The notes beneath the pieces were generated by a model. The model had not been told where the DNA came from and did not search any database. It worked only from the letters and a program-made list of their open reading frames with translations. A DNA stretch of 64,000 bases from Bacteriovoracaceae bacterium UBA6153. Lineage in GTDB: Bacteria; Bdellovibrionota; Bacteriovoracia; Bacteriovoracales; Bacteriovoracaceae. The position numbers and the translations under genes are program-made. The stretch spans positions 516,456 to 580,455 of the forward strand of contig DIUR01000033.1 in the NCBI GenBank assembly GCA_002428265.1, in the 5' to 3' direction. Below are positions 53,770-62,390 of the stretch, piece after piece. How positions within the stretch are numbered: position 1 is the stretch's first letter; every line of letters begins with the position of its first letter.

Positions 53770-54066
53770 ATGAAATTCAACATCACTGGCCTGGTAGTAT
53801 TTTTTTCCCTTTTAAGCACTTTATCCTTCGCTGAAGACACTAAAGCAATAACGGTCGAAAAGGAACAAAGAGAGGCCATGATAGATATGCACGAAAAAAT
53901 AGTGGCTTGCCTTAAAACAGATAAGTCGATTGAAACCTGTCGTAATGAAATGAGACAATCATGCAATACCCAAAATGAAAACAGCTGTGCTTTTATGGGA
54001 ATGGGGTCAAAGGGCAGAATGGGCAGGGGAATGATGGACACTAACAATAGACCTAATAAAAAATAA
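53770..54066 (+). CDS. Small secreted Cys/Met-rich protein, unknown function
   Basis: A 98-residue protein with a signal peptide (residues about 1-21, ending LSFAE). The mature part has four Cys (VACLKT, ETCRNE, QSCNTQ, NSCAFM) in a helical-looking segment and then a Gly/Met/Arg-rich tail (GRMGRGMM). GGAG precedes the ATG. It is the first gene inside the candidate island. The Met/Cys content could bind copper, but this is only suggestive. Confidence 0.55.
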   Translation: MKFNITGLVVFFSLLSTLSFAEDTKAITVEKEQREAMIDMHEKIVACLKTDKSIETCRNEMRQSCNTQNENSCAFMGMGSKGRMGRGMMDTNNRPNKK

Positions 54067-54533
54067 AATTTAGAATTAGTTCCCGCACGATATTATTGTA
54101 ATCTGCCACATAAGTTCAAATAGAATTTTTGTTCCCCTACTGCACAAGATGCGATGTGGGGAATAGATTTCTTAGTAAGCTTAATCAATTTTAACGAGTT
54201 CATATAAATTCCATTCAGTTAAGATATGTTATTTTAAATGCACAGTTTTAATTTTATCAAGAAATTGGGATAACTCCGATGAGAATCATTGCTGAAATTT
54301 TTTACTTACCTCCAATGCTGATCAATACCAAATAATAGGCAATTCAAAGTAGACCAAGACCATTAATAACAGACACGATTGTTCGCGTAAGGATGAATAT
54401 TTGTTCAAGACGAAGAATCCAATGCCAAAACCTAACCTACCTACTCATCCTCTTTTACGTTAAGTTTCCAGGGCTTTCTTCCGAAAAATTCGATTAGAGT
54501 TTAAATATAATTATCGTTAATTAATGAGGTCAC
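54067..54533. other. 467-nt intergenic region with no gene recognised
   Basis: No credible ORF. A hairpin TTCCCC...GGGGAA lies at about 54132-54162 without a U-run. GAGGTCAC precedes the ATG at 54534, giving a GAGG ribosome site 5 nt away. The sequence is AT-rich and unlike coding DNA. Confidence 0.5.
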
Positions 54534-56336
54534 ATGTCCCTTGAAGAAATTGGATTAACTTTTCAAAGTGACGGAACTCCTAAGGGAGAAAGCGGAGCAA
54601 AGGCAGAAAAATTAGTTTTAGAAAAGATTCAAAAAATTTACGAGTCAAATGCTGGGTATGTTTATATAAATCGCCATATTCCTGAATTTCCTGTTTGCCC
54701 AGACTTTGTAATTCCCGTGTACTCTCAAGACAAAAAAAGATTAAAAATTATTATAATTGAATGTAAGGCAGATAAATTTATTAAAAGAGATGGTTCTGGA
54801 AATAAGAGCGATGCTTACGAGCAGTTAAAAAAATATAGAGAGGTTGTTAATAGATGTTATCATTATTACAATACCAGTATTGAAGTAGAATGTTATGCAA
54901 TCTTTCCAAATGGACAAAATATATTTCCCAGTTTAAGTCAGGCCGGGAGAAATGGAATCTACTGGGGAAATCTTGACTATCTCCAGTCAGTCTTATCTCA
55001 AACAACCCCAATACCTCCTGATCATAAACTCCTTGATGAGATCAATAGAATATATTATCGCAGAAAAATTCTTCTCGATGCACGAACCACGTATGGTAAT
55101 CAAAAAGTTCATAAATACATTAAGTCTTTTGGTGGGATTCATGGAATCAAAGGTGTGGCCGGTACAGGAAAAACATATCTTCTATCGCAACAAATAACAA
55201 AGGATGCGCAGGAAGAAACAAGGCGTTTACTCTATGCAACTCACAATAAGAAGTTAGTAGATATTTTTATAAAATATGTTGAAGAAGCGACAAACATTTC
55301 TCATCAAGAAGAAGTGTATCCACTTGGTGGTCCTCAGAAAAAAGTGAAGTACATTCAACTGGAAAATGGCTCTAGAATATATTTTATTAATATTGATGCC
55401 TTCCCCACAAGATTTTTTACTTTCGGCCTAGATTTTGAAGAAGGCTATTCATCATATGGCCCCCTGTATAGAATTTGCCGAGAATTTGGCATTGGTGGAA
55501 GCGACGAAGAAAAGAATAATGTTTCTGAACTAGAATATAAAAACTGTCGATTAAAATTACTCAATAAATTAAAAGAAAAAGATTTTGAAATCAGTCAAAA
55601 TCATCGACTCTTTGATGGCATCTACATTGATGAATTTCAAGATATAAAAACCGACGATTCCCGACTAAAAATTATTACACCTTTTGTTGCCAGAGATAAA
55701 CAAGGTGAACCTAACATTTTTTTCGCAGAAGATCCTCTTCAGTCCTACTTAAGATGGGATGATGCTCAAAGTCTACATAATAGCCAACAAGAAGAAGATG
55801 ATGATGTTAGCTCAATAGTTCAACATCGACAGGAGATAAAAACTTATACAAGTTTATTTGGAAGAAAAGTTATACCGACTCAACTCTTAAATGTTTATAG
55901 AACCCCAAAAGGCATATTCAAAGCTTCCTTTTCTTTACTGAAAAATGGTTTTAAAAAAGGAGAATACGAAAAACTTTTTGATGAGAACAATCCAAGATGC
56001 CTAAAATTTACCAGAGAGGGTAATAAGATAGAGCGTTTAAGTTGGAATGCAGCGATATCTAAAATAGACGAAAAAAAGGGTATGCTTACTTCTAAAACAG
56101 CATCTATATCACACGTTTCAGATAAAAATTATGTAAGTGCCAATGTACACCACCTTGAGTGCAGAGGATGCGAATGGGATAACGTCTTTATATTTTTGCA
56201 CTCTGATTTCTTGGCCAATCCAAACTTTTTATATACTTTAATGTGTCGAACAAAAGACTATCTTGCTCTCGTTGAAGATGGTGACAATGTTCAAGCTGTT
56301 GATGATTTATTTAATAAATTCAAATCTCAAAACTAA
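54534..56336 (+). CDS. NERD-type nuclease domain fused to SF1 (UvrD-like) helicase
   Basis: A 600-residue protein. Residues about 20-150 show a PD-(D/E)xK-type nuclease pattern: PDFVIP (Asp57) and IIIIECKAD (Glu76, Lys78). Residues about 200-600 are a superfamily-1 ATPase: Walker A GVAGTGKT (207-214), Walker B IYIDEFQD (363-370), motif IV-like VYRTPKG, VHHLECRGCEWDNVFIF and a motif-VI-like LMCRTKDYLALV. NERD-helicase proteins are often found in defence islands and mobile elements. No methylase or partner nuclease is adjacent, so a stand-alone anti-phage or plasmid role is possible but unproven. Confidence 0.78.
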   Translation: MSLEEIGLTFQSDGTPKGESGAKAEKLVLEKIQKIYESNAGYVYINRHIPEFPVCPDFVIPVYSQDKKRLKIIIIECKADKFIKRDGSGNKSDAYEQLKKYREVVNRCYHYYNTSIEVECYAIFPNGQNIFPSLSQAGRNGIYWGNLDYLQSVLSQTTPIPPDHKLLDEINRIYYRRKILLDARTTYGNQKVHKYIKSFGGIHGIKGVAGTGKTYLLSQQITKDAQEETRRLLYATHNKKLVDIFIKYVEEATNISHQEEVYPLGGPQKKVKYIQLENGSRIYFINIDAFPTRFFTFGLDFEEGYSSYGPLYRICREFGIGGSDEEKNNVSELEYKNCRLKLLNKLKEKDFEISQNHRLFDGIYIDEFQDIKTDDSRLKIITPFVARDKQGEPNIFFAEDPLQSYLRWDDAQSLHNSQQEEDDDVSSIVQHRQEIKTYTSLFGRKVIPTQLLNVYRTPKGIFKASFSLLKNGFKKGEYEKLFDENNPRCLKFTREGNKIERLSWNAAISKIDEKKGMLTSKTASISHVSDKNYVSANVHHLECRGCEWDNVFIFLHSDFLANPNFLYTLMCRTKDYLALVEDGDNVQAVDDLFNKFKSQN

Positions 56337-56364
56337 GTTTATTAAATTTTATAACTCAACTTAA

Positions 56365-56452
56365 GGCTCCAGCCAACACACTTATCTTGTCGCTCTGTCC
56401 CCGGAAAAAGTCAGCGGGAACTTTCATTACTAGATAAGTGTGCTGGAGCTTT
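56365..56452. repeat. Large imperfect inverted repeat (88 nt) between convergent genes
   Basis: Left arm GGCTCCAGCCAACACACTTATCT (two extra bases) pairs with right arm AGATAAGTGTGCTGGAGCT across a 45-nt loop that itself holds a TCCCCG/CGGGA pairing. It lies between the helicase (ends 56336) and the barrel gene (ends 56457). It may be a bidirectional terminator, a small RNA or a miniature mobile element end. Confidence 0.55.
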
Positions 56453-56456
56453 AGAA

Positions 56457-56945
56457 CTAAAAATTATAATGAAGCCCTAGCATTCCATCGATATCTACAT
56501 CCGTATCTTCTATAACATTGACAGTTAAATTCCCTTTTAGAAATAATTCCAAGGGGGCACTTGCAAACTCATGAAATAATCCGAGCGTTGCGCTTGGCCC
56601 TAATTCTATGTCTTCATGATCGTCATGATGATGATTGTGTTTATGATCATGATCTATAAGGGCAAATCTTGCACCTACACCATAAAACCAACCGAGCCTA
56701 AGTGCTTCAAAATTTAAATTATTCATTCTCCATTGATAATGTGAAGCAAGTTGAACCTCATCATCACCGCTAAAGTCATATGCAAGTGTTGTGTGCACAG
56801 TTCGGTTTTCACTTAAAAAATAATTGGCTGAAAAGCCTGTTGGTGCTCCAATGACTGCACCAAGTCCCCAAGTCTTTGCAGAGGCAAATCCGGGCAATAC
56901 TAAACTTGAAAAAAGCACTAATGGGATAAATTTTGATCGTAACAT
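56457..56945 (-). CDS. Outer-membrane-like beta-barrel protein with a His-rich loop
   Basis: A 162-residue exported protein. The ATG at 56945 has AAGGAG 8 nt upstream; 37 extra upstream codons lack a ribosome site. A signal peptide (ending FASA before KTWGLG) is followed by about eight alternating strands and a C-terminal Phe (LHYNF), typical of small outer-membrane barrels. The loop DHDHKHNHHHDDHED is dense in His and Asp and would bind metals such as Zn, Ni or Co. Function unknown. Confidence 0.6.
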   Translation of the reverse strand: MLRSKFIPLVLFSSLVLPGFASAKTWGLGAVIGAPTGFSANYFLSENRTVHTTLAYDFSGDDEVQLASHYQWRMNNLNFEALRLGWFYGVGARFALIDHDHKHNHHHDDHEDIELGPSATLGLFHEFASAPLELFLKGNLTVNVIEDTDVDIDGMLGLHYNF

Positions 56946-57116
56946 TAAAAATACTCCTTGCTGTTTTGAAGAACATAGATGAACTAATAACAACATAGCA
57001 TTCCATTTTGTTAAAATCATGATTAAGATGAGATTTATTTGTGATAATTTATTCACATGCTTTATACTTTATGCCGCAACTAATAATAATAGCGCTGGAC
57101 TTTAGTGGAAGCAGAA

Positions 57117-57281
57117 ATGACAAAAGTAAAAACATTACCTAAAGGATTGTTGCGTGTTCAAGTTTAACACGCATTAGGAATAGGAAGGTTCAATTAAGTC
57201 TTATCCAAATACCTTCAAGATTATAAAGATATAGATGTAGTTAAAGCGCACACTTCTGACTTCCTTGAGAAATTTAATTAG
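57117..57281 (+). pseudogene. Decayed LysR-type regulator fragment (effector-binding domain)
   Basis: Fifty-five codons stay in one frame from the ATG but contain two internal stops. The text KTLPKGLLRVQV, HALGIGRFN, VLSKYLQDYKDIDVV and HTSDFLEKF follows the LTTR pattern P-x-G-x-LRV...P-x-L-x-x-Y...DI-x-V...D. It is a short leftover of a larger gene. The hairpin TGCGTGTT/AACACGCA at 57151-57173 lies inside it. Confidence 0.5.
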
Positions 57282-57711
57282 AGTCAAAACAAGGCCACTC
57301 TAGAATTTTTAAAGTGGTTTTATCTTTTGCCACCGGAAAATTTTTAACAATTTCAATTTCTGTAACATTTTTCAACATTTTTAAAAGCTTCGGATCTGTA
57401 ACCTTTCTCCATCCTTGAATTTCAAGAACAAATTCTGGTGTAACTTTAAACTTAAACTTAGGGTCGTATGATTCTTTTACTTCTTTTAATCTGACTATAT
57501 ATCGCTGAGTCCAGACATCTTTTACAACGTCTGTAACTTTAGCTTCATCCACCGGACATTGAGAATGAATGAGATTCTTATAATCTCCCGCATTCCCTGA
57601 TTGAAGTACTTGTACAATTTTATCCGAGAATGCACGCTGTTCGGGAGATAGTTCCGCCGCAAAAGCAGAATGGGTAATGATAGTGAAAAGCAACAATGTT
57701 TTTTTAATCAT
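57274..57711 (-). CDS. Secreted protein, unknown function
   Basis: A 145-residue protein. The ATG at 57711 opens a signal peptide (MIKKTLLLFTIITHSAFA, residues 1-18) and is favoured over upstream in-frame starts that would delay it. The mature part has one Cys near residue 48 and one near the end and is mixed alpha/beta. No family is recognised. It sits inside the candidate island, 263 nt downstream of the four-PAS chemoreceptor. Confidence 0.5.
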   Translation of the reverse strand: MIKKTLLLFTIITHSAFAAELSPEQRAFSDKIVQVLQSGNAGDYKNLIHSQCPVDEAKVTDVVKDVWTQRYIVRLKEVKESYDPKFKFKVTPEFVLEIQGWRKVTDPKLLKMLKNVTEIEIVKNFPVAKDKTTLKILEWPCFDSN

Positions 57712-57974
57712 AATCACATTGTAAAGCTTCTTTGAAGCTTTCGCCAGAATTTTTGTATCCATATCGGGTTCAATGCAGTGGTCGTGTGAAGACAGCTTGG
57801 AACTTCTATTCATCAAGATATTAATACCGATTATCCAAGGTATATGCTTCTTCACATGTAGAAGAAGCAGCTGACTAGATTCTAAGAGTTTTATCGGGAT
57901 GAGCATAAACTGAATTTAGAAATTTTTCCAAAGTCAGTTCATTCATCTCTTCACAATCAGAAATAACCATCATC

Positions 57975-60209
57975 TTATGCCTTAAACTTAGATACTATTT
58001 TTTTCAATTCATCAGCACCTAAAGTGAGTTCTTGAGTGGCATTGGCAATGGCCGTAGAAGAATTGGCGGCCCTTTCTGTTTCTTCTGCAATTTGGCCGAT
58101 GGCCGAACTAATTTCTTTGGCCGCAACAAGCTGCTCTTCGACTGCAAATGCGACTTCAGAGATAGCCTGGGTCGTTTTATTTACACCTACAACAATTTTC
58201 TCGAAAGCTAATCCAGCTTGCTTAGAAATTTCACTTCCCTGCGACACTCTTTTAACCGATTCGTTTATTAATTTAGAAATTTCTTTGGTGGCCTGAGATG
58301 ATCTCTCTGCCAGCTTCCTCACTTCATCCGCAACAACAGAAAAGCCTAATCCATGTTCACCGGCTCTAGCTGCCTCAATCGCTGCATTGAAGGCCAGTAA
58401 ATTAGTTTGTCCGGCAATTTCACTAATAACTTTAATAATCTCGCTAATATCTTCAGATGACTTGCTAATAAGCTCCATTGCTTCAATGGCCTTAGTGATT
58501 GCTTTATTACCGATCTCAGCTTCTTCATGAGTTGATTTTGCGACCATGTCTGTATTTTTGGAATTTTGTGCAATTGAATTGATTGAAGCAGTTAGTTCTT
58601 CAATTAAAGCATTCATTTCTTCTGTAGTAGCACCTAATGACTGAGCTCCATTGGCCACAGAAGTCGACTTTGCAGAAATGTTCAAAGCATTTTCTGAAAA
58701 CTCTATTGCCATTCTTGTAACGGTTTCTTCAACTTCAACTTGTAATGAAATATCAGTCGCATATTTTATTACTTTATAGGGTTTGCCGTTTAAATCAAAG
58801 ATAGGATTATAAGAGGCCTGAATCCATACGACTTTTCCCCCGCGACCAATTCTTTTATATCTTCCGGCCTCAAATTCACCACGACCTAATTTTGCCCAGA
58901 ATTCTTTATATTGTCCGCTATGGCTATAATTTTCTTCACAAAAAAATCGATGATGTTTTCCCTTAATCTCATCGAGAGTGTAACCCAATGTCTGTAAAAA
59001 GTTTTCGTTGGCCGATTGAACAATACCGTCAAGATTAAATTCAATGACCGCCTGGACTTTATTTATCGCTTGGATTTGACCAGCATTATCTGAATTAAGT
59101 AGCTTTTGTTCAGTTACATCTGTGGCAATTTTGATAACTTTAATGACTCTGTTCATTTCATCCATTACCGGTGAATAAATGGCCTGAAGCCAGATTTCTT
59201 TTCCATCCTTGGTGATGCGTTTAAAGACGTCACTATGACTTTTACCGACCTTTAAATCGTTCCAGAACTGGATATAGTTATCATTTTTTGCATACTGTGA
59301 ATCTACAAAAATCCTATGATGCTTGCCTTTAATTTCTTCTAAATTATATTTCATTAAACTCAGGAAGTTTTTATTGCCTGAAATGATTTCACCTTCAGTG
59401 CTAAACTCCACATATGCGAAAGTAGCATCAATCGCATTGATAACACCTTTCATGTTCTGTCTTTCAATTTCTGTCTCAGTAATATCGTATCTTACACCAA
59501 TATATTTTTTCGGTTTGCCATTTAGTCCCATAATAGGCGCAACGACAGCGTCTACATAATAGGGAGTTCCATCCTTTTTTCTGTTTTTTACAATTCCTCG
59601 GAAAATTTTCCCACGCCCAATTGTCGCCCACATTTGTTTAAACACTTCTTTAGGCATATCTGGATGTCGGGTTGTATTATGAGGTTTTCCAATCAGCTCT
59701 TCCCTGTCATATTGGGAAGTTTCACAAAACTTTTCGTTGATGTTAAGAATATCTCCTTTTAAATCAGACTCTGAAACAATACTGGTCATATTCATAATGG
59801 CCTTGCGTACCTCCAGCTCTTCTTTAAGGGATGTAATATCCACCGAGAATTTCACAATCTTTTCAATGGCACCTGTCTTATCAAAAATTGGACTGCAATA
59901 TGAGTTCAACCAGACTTCTTTTCCGTTTTTACTGATTAATTTTTTTTCGTCAGAGTGACTTTGGCCTTCAGCAAGAGCACGTGAGCATTCCATAAAAATT
60001 TCACTATTGCCGTACTCTGATTCACATAAATCTTTTAACTGCTTTCCAATTAGTTCATCCAGGCCATATCCCATAAGTTTTAAAAAAATATCGTTGGCGT
60101 GAAGTATTGTCCCATCTAGTGAAAATTCGACTACAGACTGGCCACGAAGCAATGCTTGATACTCCTGTGAACCTTCAGTTTTATTTATAGGTATTTTCAA
60201 AGCTTCCAT
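57975..60209 (-). CDS. Soluble chemoreceptor with four PAS domains
   Basis: A 744-residue cytoplasmic methyl-accepting chemotaxis protein. Four PAS-PAC modules (about residues 20-135, 140-255, 260-375 and 385-500) with repeated text of the form FxLDGxIxxANxxFLxxxGYxxxEIxGKHHxxF and DITEQK-type PAC ends. The signalling domain (about 520-744) has the tip NLLAFNAAIEAARAGEHG and VVADEVRKLAERSSQATKEI. No membrane helix. PAS units of this type often bind haem, flavin or redox carriers. It shares an upstream motif with the XRE regulator at 60329. Confidence 0.9.
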   Translation of the reverse strand: MEALKIPINKTEGSQEYQALLRGQSVVEFSLDGTILHANDIFLKLMGYGLDELIGKQLKDLCESEYGNSEIFMECSRALAEGQSHSDEKKLISKNGKEVWLNSYCSPIFDKTGAIEKIVKFSVDITSLKEELEVRKAIMNMTSIVSESDLKGDILNINEKFCETSQYDREELIGKPHNTTRHPDMPKEVFKQMWATIGRGKIFRGIVKNRKKDGTPYYVDAVVAPIMGLNGKPKKYIGVRYDITETEIERQNMKGVINAIDATFAYVEFSTEGEIISGNKNFLSLMKYNLEEIKGKHHRIFVDSQYAKNDNYIQFWNDLKVGKSHSDVFKRITKDGKEIWLQAIYSPVMDEMNRVIKVIKIATDVTEQKLLNSDNAGQIQAINKVQAVIEFNLDGIVQSANENFLQTLGYTLDEIKGKHHRFFCEENYSHSGQYKEFWAKLGRGEFEAGRYKRIGRGGKVVWIQASYNPIFDLNGKPYKVIKYATDISLQVEVEETVTRMAIEFSENALNISAKSTSVANGAQSLGATTEEMNALIEELTASINSIAQNSKNTDMVAKSTHEEAEIGNKAITKAIEAMELISKSSEDISEIIKVISEIAGQTNLLAFNAAIEAARAGEHGLGFSVVADEVRKLAERSSQATKEISKLINESVKRVSQGSEISKQAGLAFEKIVVGVNKTTQAISEVAFAVEEQLVAAKEISSAIGQIAEETERAANSSTAIANATQELTLGADELKKIVSKFKA

Positions 60210-60271
60210 ACTTTTTCCTTTGGTTAAACAATAACTACTTCATTTTTAGTTAAATTTGATTTAATCAAAAC

Positions 60272-60285
60272 GACATTTTTGGCGT
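60272..60285 (-). promoter_or_regulatory. GACATTTTTGGCGT motif upstream of the PAS chemoreceptor
   Basis: Matches 13 of 14 bases with the motif at 61032-61045 upstream of the XRE gene, both in the same orientation relative to the minus-strand genes. It lies 63 nt before the chemoreceptor start and is a possible shared operator. Confidence 0.45.
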
Positions 60286-60328
60286 GAAAGTTTTTACCAT
60301 TGATAATTGACTTGAAAGGACGGTCTTA

Positions 60329-61000
60329 TTAATTGAATTTTAAAAGCGAGATACTTTTGACCTCATTTTTTTCATAAAAGTGAGCTGAAAAAAGGTCGAT
60401 GGGTTTATGAGTTCCATTTAAATTGTAATTCACTATTTTTTTTAACGAGTATTTTGGGCGGTAATAATAGAGGCAATCTAATGCATTAATTTTTTCATCA
60501 CGTAAAAGTAAAGGCATATTCGAATTAGTAGTGTTATTACTTTTTCCAAGCAGCTCTAGTAGATTGTTATTAACGATATTCTTGTTCGGAGTCCATATAC
60601 AGAATGGATGCTCTGCTTCAGCAAATAATTCTGTTTCACCAAAACTCAAAGAATGAGTTTCAAAACTGCTAACTAAGTTTTTAAAATTAGTTTCTTTAAC
60701 AAATTGCATTTTCTCAAAAATAATTTGTTCTTCTTTATTGATAAAAAGATCTATATTTGAATTTTTAGGAGGATTTGGACATGCAAGGTCGATAAAATCG
60801 ACGTTAAAAGTTAAGCAGAAACGGTGGAGAAAAGAAATATCACAACTGGCTTCACCGCTCTCAATCCTTTGATAACTACGGTGGCCTATATTAAGCTTTT
60901 CAGCAGCTTCTCTCTGGCTTACATTGGCAGATTCCCTGTAAAATCTTAGTTTGAATACGACTCGTTTAAGAGTTTGTTCGGGGGAATTTTTCATTTGCAA
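60329..61000 (-). CDS. XRE-family HTH regulator with sensory C-terminus
   Basis: A 223-residue regulator. An N-terminal Cro/CI HTH (about residues 15-70: SQREAAEKLNIGHRSYQRIESG) is followed by a linker and a region (about 125-215) that reads like a PAS domain with HPFCIWTPNKN and LLELLGK. It lies upstream of the four-PAS chemoreceptor on the same strand, and both genes share the GACA(T/A)TTTTGGCGT motif. An alternative start is at Met3. Confidence 0.8.
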   Translation of the reverse strand: MQMKNSPEQTLKRVVFKLRFYRESANVSQREAAEKLNIGHRSYQRIESGEASCDISFLHRFCLTFNVDFIDLACPNPPKNSNIDLFINKEEQIIFEKMQFVKETNFKNLVSSFETHSLSFGETELFAEAEHPFCIWTPNKNIVNNNLLELLGKSNNTTNSNMPLLLRDEKINALDCLYYYRPKYSLKKIVNYNLNGTHKPIDLFSAHFYEKNEVKSISLLKFN

Positions 61001-61031
61001 AACCTTAACAAATTATCGCTAGTTATTTAAT

Positions 61032-61045
61032 GACAATTTTGGCGT
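61032..61045 (-). promoter_or_regulatory. GACAATTTTGGCGT motif upstream of the XRE gene
   Basis: Same motif as 60272-60285, one base different, 32 nt before the start codon at 61000. Consistent with autoregulation plus control of the chemoreceptor. Confidence 0.45.
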
Positions 61046-61082
61046 ACTAATGTTTTTCTAAATTTATTTTCATGACCTAAAT

Positions 61083-61370
61083 CATGAAATACCAGCGGGA
61101 GAAAGTACGATCCCTTCTTTTCATAGCTCATTGGCAGCTTTTACTTGTCCGTAAGCTGGATATTAATTGCAAGTCGAATACTGCTTCTTCTACCTCTATA
61201 GGAACATGATTCTTGCGATTAGCTCTTCTACATGACTTGTCCATGAGAGCATCAACACCGCCTGCTTCAACGGCTTCTTGATAACGATAAAATGTGTCCT
61301 TGAATAAACCCATAACCTTGCAGGCCTTAGAAATATTTCCAGGTTCTTAGACCAAATTTAAAAGAACCAT
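61083..61370 (-). pseudogene. IS481-like transposase N-terminal remnant
   Basis: The frame reads MVLLNLV, then a stop, then EPGNISKACKVMGLFKDTFYRYQEAVEAGGVDALMDKS, the leading HTH of IS481-family transposases. Near the 3' side the frame shifts: AYGQVKAANEL and KEGIVLSPAG appear in another frame, with further stops. Only about 95 codons remain of an element normally near 1 kb. It marks past transposition at the island's right end. Confidence 0.65.
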
Positions 61371-61566
61371 TTTTTAAAATATCTTTTTTAAGGATTTAAA
61401 CTTTTATCTCAACGTTACACTTGGTTTTTACGAAAGAAAATAATCTATTATATACCGTTTGCCGTATCGGAAAATTATTTAAAAAAGATCCCTGGAACGA
61501 ATGCTGCTACAATTTTTTTTTGAATAGTTAGGCTATGTAAAGCTAGTGTTTTGCTGAAAGAATAAA

Positions 61567-61671
61567 GGATCTAAATCGAGGCCCGAACTACCCGACGTAT
61601 TACTATCTACCCTTTTAGATTCCTTGTGATTTAATCCCAGAGATCTCTACTAAATACTGAACGAGATTATC
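61567..61671 (+). repeat. Direct repeat copy B at the 3' end of the intact SDR gene (right edge of candidate island)
   Basis: Identical in layout to 53489-53593. It includes the last codons of the intact SDR (61615 stop) and about 48 nt of downstream noncoding DNA. Similarity falls sharply just beyond 61671, although weakly related codons continue. Confidence 0.85.
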
Positions 61672-62379
61672 TTGAGTAACTTGATTATCAGCTAGGGGGT
61701 TATAGCTTTTTTGAGCTTTATGATAAAAATACTTTCCTGAAACTTTAGCACTAGCTTCATTGCTAACAGCTAACCATGCCTGCGTTTCAGCTCCAGAGAA
61801 AAGATCATCTGGTGCACTAGTTCCACCCATTCTAGTAGGAACCCAGCCGGGATCAACTGCATTAACAAGCATTGATGGCCATTTTTTAGCAAACCACTTT
61901 GTAAGCATCATGATATATAATTTTGAATCACTATATGCTTGCGTAGAGTTCCACTGATGATTTTTCCATTGTAAATCTTCAAGATTATTTTTTCCATCGA
62001 GATGCATACCTGAACATAAAAAGATCATTCGCTCGGGTTTATTAATGAGAACACTCAATACATATTCAGCAAGAACATTAACGGCAAAAAGAGTCCTAAG
62101 TCCGTCAGCAGTAAAACTCTCTGGAGTATAGACACCAACGTTATGAATGATTGCATCCATTGTACCTAGTTGATTCACTTGCTCTGCTACAGATTTCATT
62201 CCGGCCAAAGTAGAGACATCACCGATGACAAATACTGCATCTTTAAGATGTGCACTGGCCTCTTTGGCCGTAATTTCTGAACGGGCATGAAAGATGACTT
62301 GATGACCAGCTTTTAATAGTTGAAGACCTGCTTCATAACCTAGCCCCTGAGTTGATCCTGTAATAAAAATCTTTTTCAT
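61615..62379 (-). CDS. Short-chain dehydrogenase/reductase
   Basis: A 254-residue NAD(P)-binding oxidoreductase. The ATG at 62379 has AGGA about 9 nt upstream; the frame to 62424 adds 15 codons without a site. The cofactor motif is ITGSTQGLGYEAG, the Asn motif is IIHNVGVY, and the catalytic Tyr/Lys is in YSDSKLYIMML. It sits 12 nt downstream of the DHFR-like gene, and the two probably form an operon. Its 3' end is the copy B direct repeat. Substrate unknown. Confidence 0.85.
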   Translation of the reverse strand: MKKIFITGSTQGLGYEAGLQLLKAGHQVIFHARSEITAKEASAHLKDAVFVIGDVSTLAGMKSVAEQVNQLGTMDAIIHNVGVYTPESFTADGLRTLFAVNVLAEYVLSVLINKPERMIFLCSGMHLDGKNNLEDLQWKNHQWNSTQAYSDSKLYIMMLTKWFAKKWPSMLVNAVDPGWVPTRMGGTSAPDDLFSGAETQAWLAVSNEASAKVSGKYFYHKAQKSYNPLADNQVTQDNLVQYLVEISGIKSQGI

Positions 62380-62390
62380 ATTTATTAATC

